Shown here piece by piece: positions 17,838-26,397 of a stretch of DNA of 64,000 bases. How positions within the stretch are numbered: the stretch's first letter is position 1; each line of letters starts with the position of its first letter. The translations under genes were made by a program, and so were the position numbers. The notes under the pieces were generated by a model, which was not told where the DNA came from, ran no database searches, and saw nothing but the letters and a program-made list of their open reading frames with translations. The stretch is from Woeseia sp. GTDB taxonomy: Bacteria; Pseudomonadota; Gammaproteobacteria; Steroidobacterales; Woeseiaceae. Where the stretch lies: the NCBI GenBank assembly GCA_021773015.1, contig JAJFKW010000001.1, positions 124,001 through 188,000 of the forward strand. The letters are read 5' to 3'.

Positions 17838-18061
17838 TTTGACAAATTCGGTGTTTGCACGCGCACGGTATCACCGGAATTGTCGCCTTCGGCGCGTACC
17901 GCCGTCTCTTTTGCTACGACATCGCCGGCACGCAGGAGAGCGGCGTTCAACCGGCGTAGCTGCACGTACGAGAGTACTTTGACGTCGAGCATGGCAAGCG
18001 CGTGGATGACGCCCAGTGATAGGTCGTGGACGTCAGTTTCTCTCGTATTAGTAGGCGCCAT
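17834..18061 (-). CDS. Small hypothetical protein
   Basis: A 75-residue minus-strand frame starting with ATG. The first 55 residues are mostly helical with a hydrophobic face (DLSLGVIHALAMLDVKVLSYVQLRRLNAALLRAG), followed by a polar tail. There is only a weak GAG before the start. It would overlap the thioesterase end by four bases (convergent). No family is recognised. It is reported because it fills most of an otherwise empty stretch of nearly 390 bp and its composition looks protein-like. Confidence 0.4.
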   Translation of the reverse strand: MAPTNTRETDVHDLSLGVIHALAMLDVKVLSYVQLRRLNAALLRAGDVVAKETAVRAEGDNSGDTVRVQTPNLSN

Positions 18062-18226
18062 AGATATTCTCGATTAGTCAGTATTACGCTCATTCGCATT
18101 GGCATTATAAATTCCCGCCAGCGGCCATTCTGTGACCGCAATCACGGGAAGGCTACGCAAAAGATTCGTGATAGCATGCGTCGCGGACCGTTTTTAAGGT
18201 ACTAGTGAGTGCCACAAGGAATCTGA

Positions 18227-19195
18227 ATGTCACTACCCGATACATTGAAGGAACAACTTCGATTGCCCGTCGTCGGTGCTCCGATGTTTATTGTCTCAGG
18301 GCCGGAGTTGGTGTTGGCGCAGTGTAAGTCTGGAATTATCGGTTCGTTCCCCGCATTGAATGCGCGCCCGGAGTCGATGTTGGATGAGTGGCTGCAGAAA
18401 ATCACATCCGAGCTTGCCGAGGCTCGGGCACTTGACCCGTCGTCGAAAATAGCGCCATTCGCCGTTAATCAAATTGTCCATCAGAGTAACAATCGCTTAC
18501 GACACGATGTCGAAATGTGCGTGAAGCACGAAGTGCCCATTGTAATCACGAGTTTGCGACCGCCGGCGGAGGTAGTGGAGGCCGTTCACAGCTATGGCGG
18601 ACTCGTCTTTCACGATGTCATAAATCTTCGACACGCAAAAAAGGCGATTGACCAAGGCGTCGACGGCATTATCACAGTATGTAGCGGAGCAGGGGGGCAC
18701 GCCGGCACCACCAGCCCATTTGCGCTCGTTAGCGAAGTGCGCAAGATATTCGATGGCACGATTGTTCTGTCGGGTAGTATGAGTCGGGGCCCTGACGTGC
18801 TCGCCGCGCAAGCTATCGGCGCCGATTTGGCCTATATCGGCACTCGCTTCATAGCCACAGAAGAAGCCAACGCTCCGTTGGACTATAAGAACATGATCGT
18901 TTCCAGCAATGCGGCCGACATCGTCTATACATCGTTGTTTACCGGAATACATGGAAGCTACTTACGCGGTAGCATCGAGAATGCAGGTCTGGACCCGGAT
19001 AATTTACCGACCGGTGATAAACAAGACATGAACTTCGGCAGCGGTGGCAATACGGAAGCGAAAGCTTGGCGCGACATTTGGAGCGCTGGTCAAGGTGTCG
19101 GCAACATCGATCGAGTTTTGAAGGTGGGTGACTTGGTTGACGAAATGGCCGAAGAATATCGATCAACCGCTGACCGTTTGTGCGTCTCGATATGA
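18227..19195 (+). CDS. Nitronate monooxygenase-like FMN enzyme
   Basis: A 322-residue TIM-barrel flavoprotein of the NMO/2-nitropropane dioxygenase family. Typical stretches are PVVGAPMFIVSGPELV at the N-terminus, the AFVNQI-like FAVNQIVHQSN strand, FHDVIN, the phosphate-binding SGAGGHAGTTS and GADLAYIGTRFIATEEA. The enzyme oxidises propionate 3-nitronate or other alkyl nitronates using FMN. It begins about 165 bp after the divergent small ORF and is followed closely by crcB (13 bp). Confidence 0.88.
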   Translation: MSLPDTLKEQLRLPVVGAPMFIVSGPELVLAQCKSGIIGSFPALNARPESMLDEWLQKITSELAEARALDPSSKIAPFAVNQIVHQSNNRLRHDVEMCVKHEVPIVITSLRPPAEVVEAVHSYGGLVFHDVINLRHAKKAIDQGVDGIITVCSGAGGHAGTTSPFALVSEVRKIFDGTIVLSGSMSRGPDVLAAQAIGADLAYIGTRFIATEEANAPLDYKNMIVSSNAADIVYTSLFTGIHGSYLRGSIENAGLDPDNLPTGDKQDMNFGSGGNTEAKAWRDIWSAGQGVGNIDRVLKVGDLVDEMAEEYRSTADRLCVSI

Positions 19196-19208
19196 GGGCT
19201 GTGCTCTG

Positions 19209-19625
19209 ATGCAAGGGATGCTGTGGTCCTATCTCGTTGTCGCATTTGGCGGCGCCTTAGGTGCCATTTCTCGCTTCGCGATAAGCGGTTGGCTCTACAA
19301 TACGAAAGTGGGAATTCCCGCGGGAACGCTTTCTTCAAATTTATTGGGTTGTTTGATAATGGGGATCATTGCCCAATTAGCCACAAGTGCCTCATGGTTC
19401 AACGATGCGGGCATTTTTCCGGAACACTATCGTCTTTTATTTGCCGTGGGGTTTTGCGGAAGTTTTACGACATTGTCGGCTTTGATTTTCGAACTCAATG
19501 AGATGATGCAACGTGCCGCTTACGTAATGGCATTCGGTTATATGATGCTAACGCTGATTGGTGGATTTGTGTGTTTCCTTCTTGGTGCGCTGGGCGTGCG
19601 GGTTTTTTTCGAGTCGCAGAGCTAG
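19209..19625 (+). CDS. crcB: Fluoride channel CrcB/Fluc
   Basis: A 138-residue protein with four membrane helices. Signature motifs are GGALGAISRF (14-23), the pore Asn in GTLSSNLLG (39-47) and GFCGSFTTLSA, the phenylalanine/threonine track. It forms a dual-topology dimer exporting fluoride. The ATG at 19209 is chosen with GAGGG 9 nt upstream; a longer frame runs into the nitronate monooxygenase gene. No fluoride riboswitch is apparent in the 13-bp gap, so expression probably follows the upstream gene. Confidence 0.92.
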   Translation: MQGMLWSYLVVAFGGALGAISRFAISGWLYNTKVGIPAGTLSSNLLGCLIMGIIAQLATSASWFNDAGIFPEHYRLLFAVGFCGSFTTLSALIFELNEMMQRAAYVMAFGYMMLTLIGGFVCFLLGALGVRVFFESQS

Positions 19626-19636
19626 TGGCAATCCGC

Positions 19637-19918
19637 TTATAGTGAACGGCGGTTTCTGAGACTGATCCCAATCCATGCCGCGAGGAGTGCGGCGGTTAGT
19701 GCGATTGTCAGATCCAGCAATACAGAGAGTGCGAAAAATTGTGGTTTTTCGTGTGCCTCGCTATCGAGCAAGAAAGCCAGAGGAAATCCGACTCCGTCGA
19801 GCAAACCGCAACAGGCTGGCTGATGCAAGTAACTCCAGATGTTGGCGACTAAAAACAACGCGAGTACCGACCAGAAAGCGCTAGATGAACGTAAACTCTG
19901 CCATGTGACAGCGCTCAA
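19637..19918 (-). CDS. Small hypothetical membrane protein coupled to PLP decarboxylase gene
   Basis: A 93-residue protein with hydrophobic stretches at about 15-32 and 62-85 and a short loop with a CC pair between them. The start codon is TTG at 19916-19918, overlapping the stop of the upstream PLP-enzyme gene (TTGA), so translation looks coupled. No family is recognised. The pairing suggests a membrane accessory for the enzyme, or chance co-transcription. It is convergent with crcB, with 11 bp between the ends. Confidence 0.6.
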   Translation of the reverse strand: MSAVTWQSLRSSSAFWSVLALFLVANIWSYLHQPACCGLLDGVGFPLAFLLDSEAHEKPQFFALSVLLDLTIALTAALLAAWIGISLRNRRSL

Positions 19919-21249
19919 GCGACTTCCTCAAGAACGCTATGAATTTCCTCTACCCAATGAATGTGATCGGACTTCATCAGGCAAGATCGCAAACACGTCA
20001 CGGTATCTCGATCATGTGTGAGATCTGGCCAATACGGCGACACAAGCGAGAATGGCAATTCAATGAGCGCAAGATGCAGATCCTTTTCGGCCGTCCTGTT
20101 GAATATGTTGCGTGCCTTTTCGCTTACGACACTTGCACTTTTATCGGCAACACCGAATACAACAATATCCAATGCCGGTTGCAGCAACGCTTGATAGTTG
20201 TCGCTGATCTCGACAAGGTCATAAAGTTTTTGTGCAGCTGCCAACGACTGATCCAACATTTGGGAGAATTCACCGGAGACGTCCAACGGCAGCAATTGTT
20301 GGGTGGCCCATAAAGCGGCGGCAGCGGCACCTGCACGCGAACACTCGAGACTGATTTCACCAAGGTGAAGTTCTGCGGAGCTGAAATACGTGTAGGGTGA
20401 TTCGTGCTTGTAGAATCGGCCAACACTGGCATCGCGAAACAAAATACAACCACAACCGTAAGGTTGTAGGCCGTGCTTGTGAGGATCGATTACAATGGAA
20501 TCCGCATTTTGAATCTGCGCGAATGCCCTCGTCACTGCTTCGCGGGTTGCGTTAGCAATTCGGAAATAACCACCGTATGCTGAATCAACGTGCACGCGAA
20601 ATTTAAATTCTTTTTGCAGGGCGAGAATTTCATCTAGTTGGTCTACGGCACCAATACCGGTAGTTCCAAGTGTGGCCACGACTGTGCCTACCGCTCCACC
20701 GGAAAGGATGGAGCGTAGGGCGTCGACGTCCATCTGTCCGCGGTCGTTGACCGGCACGCTTTGAAACTTAAGGCCTAGCACCGCACTGATCCTTGAATGC
20801 GTGTAATGTGCTTGTTCAGACGCAACAATCATTGCGCCGGGATGCAACTGCCTGGCAACCCACAATGCCTCCATGTTCGCCATTGTTCCGCCGCTGGTTA
20901 GGTGGCCCAAAGGCGCGGTGTAGCCCATCATCTCACCCAATTCGGCGACCGCTTCTTTCTCGAGTGCTGAGCTTGCGATGCCGCCATCAAGTGCGTGATT
21001 ATTCGGGTTTACCCACATTGACAGCATATATGCGAGACGTGCAACAGGATGCGGGGGCTTTAACATTTGCCCGGCGTACAGCGGATGATGGTACGGATAG
21101 TTGTCTTGCATTTTTATTGCAAGCGCTTGCAGCGTAGCATCGACGCGGCTCACATCCAGCGTAGTTGAGTATTCTGGAAGGTCACTGAAGCCTGACGACA
21201 ACGTGGTGAGCGCCTGTTTGAGGAGATCGAGCTCCTTATTGTTGATCAT
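19915..21249 (-). CDS. PLP-dependent group II decarboxylase-like enzyme
   Basis: A 444-residue enzyme of the amino-acid decarboxylase superfamily (glutamate/tyrosine/aspartate decarboxylase fold). The PLP lysine is Lys258 in IDPHKHG, the ring-binding Asp222 is in HVDSAYGG, the stacking His is in EQAHYTHSR (about 148), and phosphate-binding residues are in TSGGTMANMEAL (118-129). The substrate is not clear. Proteins of this subgroup are often labelled aspartate aminotransferase family. It is the first gene of a two-gene minus-strand unit with the small membrane protein. Confidence 0.83.
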   Translation of the reverse strand: MINNKELDLLKQALTTLSSGFSDLPEYSTTLDVSRVDATLQALAIKMQDNYPYHHPLYAGQMLKPPHPVARLAYMLSMWVNPNNHALDGGIASSALEKEAVAELGEMMGYTAPLGHLTSGGTMANMEALWVARQLHPGAMIVASEQAHYTHSRISAVLGLKFQSVPVNDRGQMDVDALRSILSGGAVGTVVATLGTTGIGAVDQLDEILALQKEFKFRVHVDSAYGGYFRIANATREAVTRAFAQIQNADSIVIDPHKHGLQPYGCGCILFRDASVGRFYKHESPYTYFSSAELHLGEISLECSRAGAAAAALWATQQLLPLDVSGEFSQMLDQSLAAAQKLYDLVEISDNYQALLQPALDIVVFGVADKSASVVSEKARNIFNRTAEKDLHLALIELPFSLVSPYWPDLTHDRDTVTCLRSCLMKSDHIHWVEEIHSVLEEVA

Positions 21250-21321
21250 ATTACAGATTCCAGAGTCTTTACCCGCGAAGCTTAACGCAATTGGATGCAG
21301 CGTTTCTGTAGAATCAATAGC

Positions 21322-22575
21322 ATGGGATTGCTCGCTCTTGCCGTACCCTTTTTCCTACTCGCGTTAGTGCTCGAAGTGGTACTCGATTGCATACGGGGAA
21401 CGCGCTATTTCCGCATAAATGATGCGCTCAATAGCCTGAGTGTTGGCACCCTTAGCACGACTACGGGATATTTTACGGCATTTTTTGGTGCCGCTATTTG
21501 GGCGTATGTCCTGCAGCATTTTTCATTAATCTCGATAGAGCTAGATTACTTCGATGCGTCACTCCGCGGGATCGTGAATTGGACGATTGCGCTGCTTGCA
21601 TTCGACTTTTTCTACTATTGGCGACATCGATTCGGGCATGAGATATCGATTTTGTGGGCGGCACATGCGGTGCACCACCAAAGCGAAGACTACAACTTGT
21701 CGACCGCATTACGTCAATCAAGCAGCGGGTTTTTGTTCAGTTGGATTTTCTATTTACCGCTTTTCGTGTGTGGCATGCCTTATGAAGTGTTTGTTACCGT
21801 TTATGCGTCGGACCTGATTTACCAATTTTGGGTGCACACACGGCACATTAAGAGTTTGGGCTGGCTTGATCGGGTAATTGTCACGCCGTCGAATCACCGG
21901 GTTCATCACGCGCAGAATGAGGTTTACATCGACAAAAACTATGGCGGCATACTAATCGTCTGGGATCGGCTATTTGGCACATTCCAGGAAGAGTTGGCAA
22001 CGCAGCCGGTCGTATTCGGCGTTCGCAAGCCACTGCAGAGTTGGAATCCGATTTGGGCCAATCTGCAGGTCTATGATTATTTACTGCACGACGCGATTCG
22101 TACCAATCGCTGGCGGGACAAACTTGCTATCTGGTTTAAAAAAACGGGTTGGCGGCCTGCTGATGTTGCCGAAAAATATGCGAAACCGGTTTCGTCGTTA
22201 GATAAATTTGCCAAGTATTCTCCGCCAATTTCGAAAGGCAACAAGGCATACGCCGTCGTGCAGTTCTCGCTGCTTGTGCCGCTTATTTTTTGGATTGGAG
22301 AGCGTTATACGGTGCATGGCGTTCGTGGCGTTGTTCTTCCATGTTTGGTTCTGTGGTTTTCGCTTTGGTCGATTGGCGCCATTACGGAAAATCGACGTCA
22401 TGCGTTCCGCAGCGAAGTCGCAAGACTGCTGTTGGTGGTTCCGGTGGTTGCAATCTATCTTTACGCGGCAGACCCGACCGTATTGCCTGTATCGACAATC
22501 GCCGCCATCACGGCATGTTTTATCGGCTTCTCACTCTGGTTCGTTACGTCTTTAAATCGTTATAAAACAACCTAG
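21322..22575 (+). CDS. Sterol desaturase/fatty acid hydroxylase family membrane protein
   Basis: About 417 residues from ATG 21322; an in-frame ATG at 21295 would add nine residues and neither has a clear ribosome site. Three histidine boxes of the di-iron hydroxylase family are present: HRFGH (102-106), HAVHH (115-119) and HRVHH (192-196). A C-terminal block of several more membrane helices (about 315-415) follows, as in alkylglycerol-monooxygenase-like proteins. It probably hydroxylates or cleaves a lipid. The divergent PLP gene starts 72 bp away. Confidence 0.85.
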   Translation: MGLLALAVPFFLLALVLEVVLDCIRGTRYFRINDALNSLSVGTLSTTTGYFTAFFGAAIWAYVLQHFSLISIELDYFDASLRGIVNWTIALLAFDFFYYWRHRFGHEISILWAAHAVHHQSEDYNLSTALRQSSSGFLFSWIFYLPLFVCGMPYEVFVTVYASDLIYQFWVHTRHIKSLGWLDRVIVTPSNHRVHHAQNEVYIDKNYGGILIVWDRLFGTFQEELATQPVVFGVRKPLQSWNPIWANLQVYDYLLHDAIRTNRWRDKLAIWFKKTGWRPADVAEKYAKPVSSLDKFAKYSPPISKGNKAYAVVQFSLLVPLIFWIGERYTVHGVRGVVLPCLVLWFSLWSIGAITENRRHAFRSEVARLLLVVPVVAIYLYAADPTVLPVSTIAAITACFIGFSLWFVTSLNRYKTT

Positions 22576-22593
22576 AGTGGCTACTTTTTAATG

Positions 22594-23061
22594 TTATTTA
22601 ATACTGGTGTGTCGGTTCCAAATGACGGTTTTACCAAACACTGATAAACCGAGGTAACCGCGGACCTTCAGCTTGTTGGCGCCAATCTCCGTTATTTTGC
22701 AACGATAGGTATTACCTCTGTTAGGATCGTAAATAGTGCCGCCCTCCCAGATACCCTTTTTGTTGCGCTGGAAGCCCCTTAATATTGTCAGCCCCAGGAG
22801 TCGCCGGCTCTGCAACTCATTGTCAGGGTTGAGCACATCGCGTCGGTTGGCGCCTACTTGATGCGGGTCACTCACTAAGCCAACGACAGTGCCAATGAGT
22901 ACATTGTTTTGCAGCGCAATTTCGACCATCCCGTCACCATCGCCGGTTATCCAAGTTCCAACTATCGAGTTGGTGTCAGATGTTGCGGAGCCAATCGATG
23001 TTAGAACCAGCAGTATCAATACAAAGATCGAATGCATCGGAGAGAGCCGCTGAGCAGTCAT
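22594..23061 (-). CDS. DUF2147 exported protein
   Basis: About 155 residues with a signal peptide (hydrophobic MHSIFVLILLVLTSIG region) and a DUF2147 beta-barrel-like domain: IVGTWITGDGDGMVEI, a central GLTILRGF and WEGGTIYDPNRGNTY, then KVRGYLGLSVFGKT near the end. The function of this family is unknown. The start at 23061 is chosen because it lies 7 bp after the stop of the upstream PPOX-family gene. A longer frame to 23106 would overlap that gene by 38 bp. Confidence 0.8.
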   Translation of the reverse strand: MTAQRLSPMHSIFVLILLVLTSIGSATSDTNSIVGTWITGDGDGMVEIALQNNVLIGTVVGLVSDPHQVGANRRDVLNPDNELQSRRLLGLTILRGFQRNKKGIWEGGTIYDPNRGNTYRCKITEIGANKLKVRGYLGLSVFGKTVIWNRHTSIK

Positions 23062-23068
23062 CTCAGTA

Positions 23069-23635
23069 CTAATCTGTATCGGCAATTTTGCCGACTTCCA
23101 GGCCAATCAGCCCATCGAGACTCTTGGCATTTCTGTCGCGGCGATATTGCAGGATTTGCTGATCGGTTTTGTCTCGAAAATAGTTGTCAAAAGAATCCCG
23201 GTGTTTTTTGAAGTCGTACAACGGCACACCGTAGCCACATGAGTCCATAATTTTTTTGACGTCGATGACGATAATGTTACGTATTGCGGGCAGTTGCGAG
23301 AAACCTTGTGCGAGGCCACTGAATCTTTCGTCGTGCGGTTCGATCACTTCGCCCTTGCCGAAGAATCTGTAAATTCGTGGTGGACCAGAAAACGCACACA
23401 TCATAATTGTAATTCGGCCGTTATCTTTTAGGTGTGCAACGGTTTCGATGCCACTGCCACCGACGTCCGCATAGACTAGCTGGCGTGGATTCGCAACCTG
23501 AAGACTGTCGAGGCCCTTTGGGGAACAATTGACGTGTCCATCGCCCAGCATCGGTGCTGTGGAGACAAAAAACATTTGTTGGCGCTCCATCCAACGCTGA
23601 ATCCGCTCGTCAATTTCCGTATATTCTTCACCCAT
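23069..23635 (-). CDS. Pyridoxamine 5'-phosphate oxidase family protein
   Basis: A 188-residue split-barrel flavin-binding protein. The N-terminal ERQQMFFVSTAPMLGDGHVNCSPKG stretch and the NGRITIMMCAFSGPP strand match the PPOX-like family, in a subgroup with a C-terminal helical extension (YDFKKHRDSFDNYF). It is unlikely to be PdxH itself; the family includes flavin or F420-type reductases of unknown substrate. It is the first gene of a two-gene unit with the DUF2147 protein. Confidence 0.8.
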   Translation of the reverse strand: MGEEYTEIDERIQRWMERQQMFFVSTAPMLGDGHVNCSPKGLDSLQVANPRQLVYADVGGSGIETVAHLKDNGRITIMMCAFSGPPRIYRFFGKGEVIEPHDERFSGLAQGFSQLPAIRNIIVIDVKKIMDSCGYGVPLYDFKKHRDSFDNYFRDKTDQQILQYRRDRNAKSLDGLIGLEVGKIADTD

Positions 23636-23734
23636 ACGCTATAGTCCTCAGGCATTTTTCATTACGAATTTTCTAATCCGATATTTTTTTGCAGCAGAAT
23701 ATCCCGATAATCTTGCCCCTACGATAACGAAGCG

Positions 23735-24946
23735 ATGAAAAACCAACAACATTTTTCGCAATCCGACGCAAGAAGGATCGCGCTGGCGGCGCAAGGATTT
23801 GGCCAGGTGAGGACGGCGAGCAAGCCCAGCGTGGCCAAACTGCGGACTGCCATCAAGCGGATGGGTATCCTGCAGCTGGATTTTGTCAATGTACTAATAC
23901 CCGCGCACCAATTCGTCATTTTTTCTCGCCTTGGCCCGTTCGACTACCCTCAATTTCACCGATTGGTATACGACTCGGGTGAGTATATCGAGCACTGGGC
24001 CCATGAGGCTTCCATCGTACCGGCCGATTATTGGCCGTTGCTTAGGTACCGGCGCGATGAATTCAAACCTTGGCCGAATTCGCCGATAATGAAATTACGC
24101 GGTCGAAATAGATATCTAGCCAACGTGCTAGATCAGATAAAGACTTCAGGTGCCGTAACTTCGCGAGATTTGCCTGCTGTGAAGGGTCCGAAAAGAAAGC
24201 CCGGTGACTGGCACCGCTCCGTGCCGCGTTGGGCGCTAGAACACCATTTCGGTAACGGACTGGTGACTGTTAGCAACCGCTTGAGTAACTTTCAGCGGGT
24301 ATACGACTTGCCGCATCGAGTGATTGGCGAAGCGCATATGGCGCGTCGCTGCGATACTGCAAGCGCACACCGTGAATTGCTTGCGATCGCGGCACGAGCG
24401 AGCGGTATAGCAACGGTCCGAGATTTGGCGGACTATTTCCGCATGCCGACAAAATTGGCGGTGCCTAGAATTGCCGAACTGGTGGAGGACGGAATTCTGA
24501 CCGCGTGTAACGTGGAAAACTGGCAAGAGCCGGCCTATGTACACCGTAGTGTTCGATCACCGAAAAAGTTGAATTGCCAATGTTTACTGTCTCCGTTCGA
24601 CCCGCTCGTTTGGTATCGACCGAGGGCATTGCGCCTATTTGACTTTCACTATCGTATTGAGATTTATGTGCCCGCAGCTAAACGAATGTGGGGATACTAT
24701 GTTCTGCCATTCTTGCTCGACGATAAGATAGTGGCGCGACTCGATATTAAGGCGGACCGTCATGCCGGGGAACTTCTTATATTGGCGTCGCACGAAGAGC
24801 CAGGAATCGATCGCACGAGAGTGGCAAATGCGTTGAGCGGCGAGTTACAGCTGTTGTGTGAGTGGCTCAATCTCGGTCGCGTCAGAGTGTCTCGAAAAGG
24901 ACGTCTGGCACGCGATCTTGCGGTCGCTGTAAAGAGATTGTCGTAA
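23735..24946 (+). CDS. YcaQ/AlkZ-like DNA glycosylase (winged-helix family)
   Basis: A 403-residue protein of the HTH_42 family that includes E. coli YcaQ, an interstrand-crosslink and alkyl-base DNA glycosylase. The catalytic QxD motif is seen as Gln47-Leu48-Asp49 in GILQLDFVNV. The characteristic EYIEHWAHEASIVP and FDPLVWYRPRALRLFDFHYRIE segments are present, the latter being the conserved C-terminal beta region. The gene is alone, about 100 bp from the divergent PPOX gene. It would unhook bulky N7-alkyl lesions in the cytoplasm. Confidence 0.88.
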   Translation: MKNQQHFSQSDARRIALAAQGFGQVRTASKPSVAKLRTAIKRMGILQLDFVNVLIPAHQFVIFSRLGPFDYPQFHRLVYDSGEYIEHWAHEASIVPADYWPLLRYRRDEFKPWPNSPIMKLRGRNRYLANVLDQIKTSGAVTSRDLPAVKGPKRKPGDWHRSVPRWALEHHFGNGLVTVSNRLSNFQRVYDLPHRVIGEAHMARRCDTASAHRELLAIAARASGIATVRDLADYFRMPTKLAVPRIAELVEDGILTACNVENWQEPAYVHRSVRSPKKLNCQCLLSPFDPLVWYRPRALRLFDFHYRIEIYVPAAKRMWGYYVLPFLLDDKIVARLDIKADRHAGELLILASHEEPGIDRTRVANALSGELQLLCEWLNLGRVRVSRKGRLARDLAVAVKRLS

Positions 24947-24992
24947 TGAACAGCTTGATTTTGGGTCAAAATGATTAATTTAGGGTAGCTGA

Positions 24993-26342
24993 CTAGACGG
25001 ACTGTTGTGGTCGAATCTTCGTGCCATCGAAAAATCGCCGTAGATTGAAATCTGAGAGATCAAAGGTCGATTTAGAACGACTCACCATTTCTGCCGCAGC
25101 TTTACCGGCGCCCGGTCCGATGCCGAATCCATGACCGCTAAAACCGGTCGCAACGAAAAATCCCGGAATCTTCGCCGTTTCGCAAATAATGGGTACGACG
25201 TCCGGCGTCACCTCGACCATGCCAGCCCAACTTTCTACAATTTTTACTGATGCCAATTGTGGCAAGAGATTGTCGATGGCAGCCCGCGTTTTGCGCAATG
25301 CGCGATTGCTCGGTGCGGGACTTAAAATGCGATTTTGCTCGAATGGCGATATTTCGTCCAATGACCAACGAACGGGCGCACACAATTCATCCCAGAATTC
25401 CTTGCCAATGGAAATTCGCAGTTTGCCGAACTCCATCATCAGAGCCGGGAGAAATCGAATACCAAATCGAATTGTTGCAGGCGTCACTGGGTGGTCCAGC
25501 AAGAATCCGTCGGCGATCGTGTAACCACCATCTTGGCGCCGGCGGATCCCCAGGCGATCATCGTAGACATCACCGTCAAACAGTTTTTCAGACGGCGCGA
25601 GCCGCGCGACGGTGCCCTTCACCTTGAGTTGCGGTAACGATATGCCCAAAGAACGGCAGAACATTGACGTCCAAGCTCCCCCTGCACAAAGCACTGTCGA
25701 CGTTTTTATTGTGCCATGCTCGGTGACCACTGCAGATACTTTTCCTGCAGCTGTTTCGATCCCGCGTACAGCGCAGGACGTTAATATGTTCGCACCTTTG
25801 TGCGCAGCAGCTCGAGAAATGGCCGGGGCTGCCTTATGCGGCTCGGCGCAGGCATCGCTTTTTGTGTAAAGGCCACCGACCCATTTGTCTGCTGCCCCGG
25901 CAATGTGATCGTTCAGATTTTTGCGATTGACGACGCACGTGTCGAGGCCATATTCCTCGGCGATCGGCAACCAGGCTTCTAACTCGTTCAAGTACTTTTG
26001 ATCCTGCGCTAAAACCAGGCAACCGCCTTGCACGAATCCGACGTCCTCGCCTATCTCGTTTGCCAAGTTCTCCCAGATGCGCGCGCTTTCAATCATCATG
26101 GGGATCTCACGAGTATCGCGCAGCATCTTGCGAACCCAACCCCAATTACGGCCAGATTGTTCGCATGCAATATGACCCTTTTCACACAGCGTGACGTTCA
26201 CGCCCGCACGCGCAAGAAAGTACGCTGTTGAGACGCCAACGATACCGCCGCCAATAATCACAATGTCACTCGTTCGCGGAATTGATTCCGGTGCGTGAAG
26301 CGGCTGCGTCCAATTCTGCGAAACTAAGTTATCCATTGCCAT
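24993..26342 (-). CDS. FAD-dependent oxidoreductase (DAO family)
   Basis: A 449-residue flavoprotein of the D-amino-acid-oxidase/glycine-oxidase/sarcosine-oxidase fold. The dinucleotide motif GGGIVG is at 31-36, CEKGHIACEQSGRNWGW follows, and a C-terminal GFSGHGFGIGPGAGKA loop closes the FAD site. It probably oxidises a secondary or primary amine or amino acid, producing peroxide or feeding a quinone. It is 56 bp downstream of the RND permease in the same direction, probably without functional connection. Confidence 0.85.
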   Translation of the reverse strand: MAMDNLVSQNWTQPLHAPESIPRTSDIVIIGGGIVGVSTAYFLARAGVNVTLCEKGHIACEQSGRNWGWVRKMLRDTREIPMMIESARIWENLANEIGEDVGFVQGGCLVLAQDQKYLNELEAWLPIAEEYGLDTCVVNRKNLNDHIAGAADKWVGGLYTKSDACAEPHKAAPAISRAAAHKGANILTSCAVRGIETAAGKVSAVVTEHGTIKTSTVLCAGGAWTSMFCRSLGISLPQLKVKGTVARLAPSEKLFDGDVYDDRLGIRRRQDGGYTIADGFLLDHPVTPATIRFGIRFLPALMMEFGKLRISIGKEFWDELCAPVRWSLDEISPFEQNRILSPAPSNRALRKTRAAIDNLLPQLASVKIVESWAGMVEVTPDVVPIICETAKIPGFFVATGFSGHGFGIGPGAGKAAAEMVSRSKSTFDLSDFNLRRFFDGTKIRPQQSV

Positions 26343-26397
26343 CTTGTGTTTTCAATGCAATCGCTACAGTAGCCGCAGAAAATCACTTGGGCAACAC

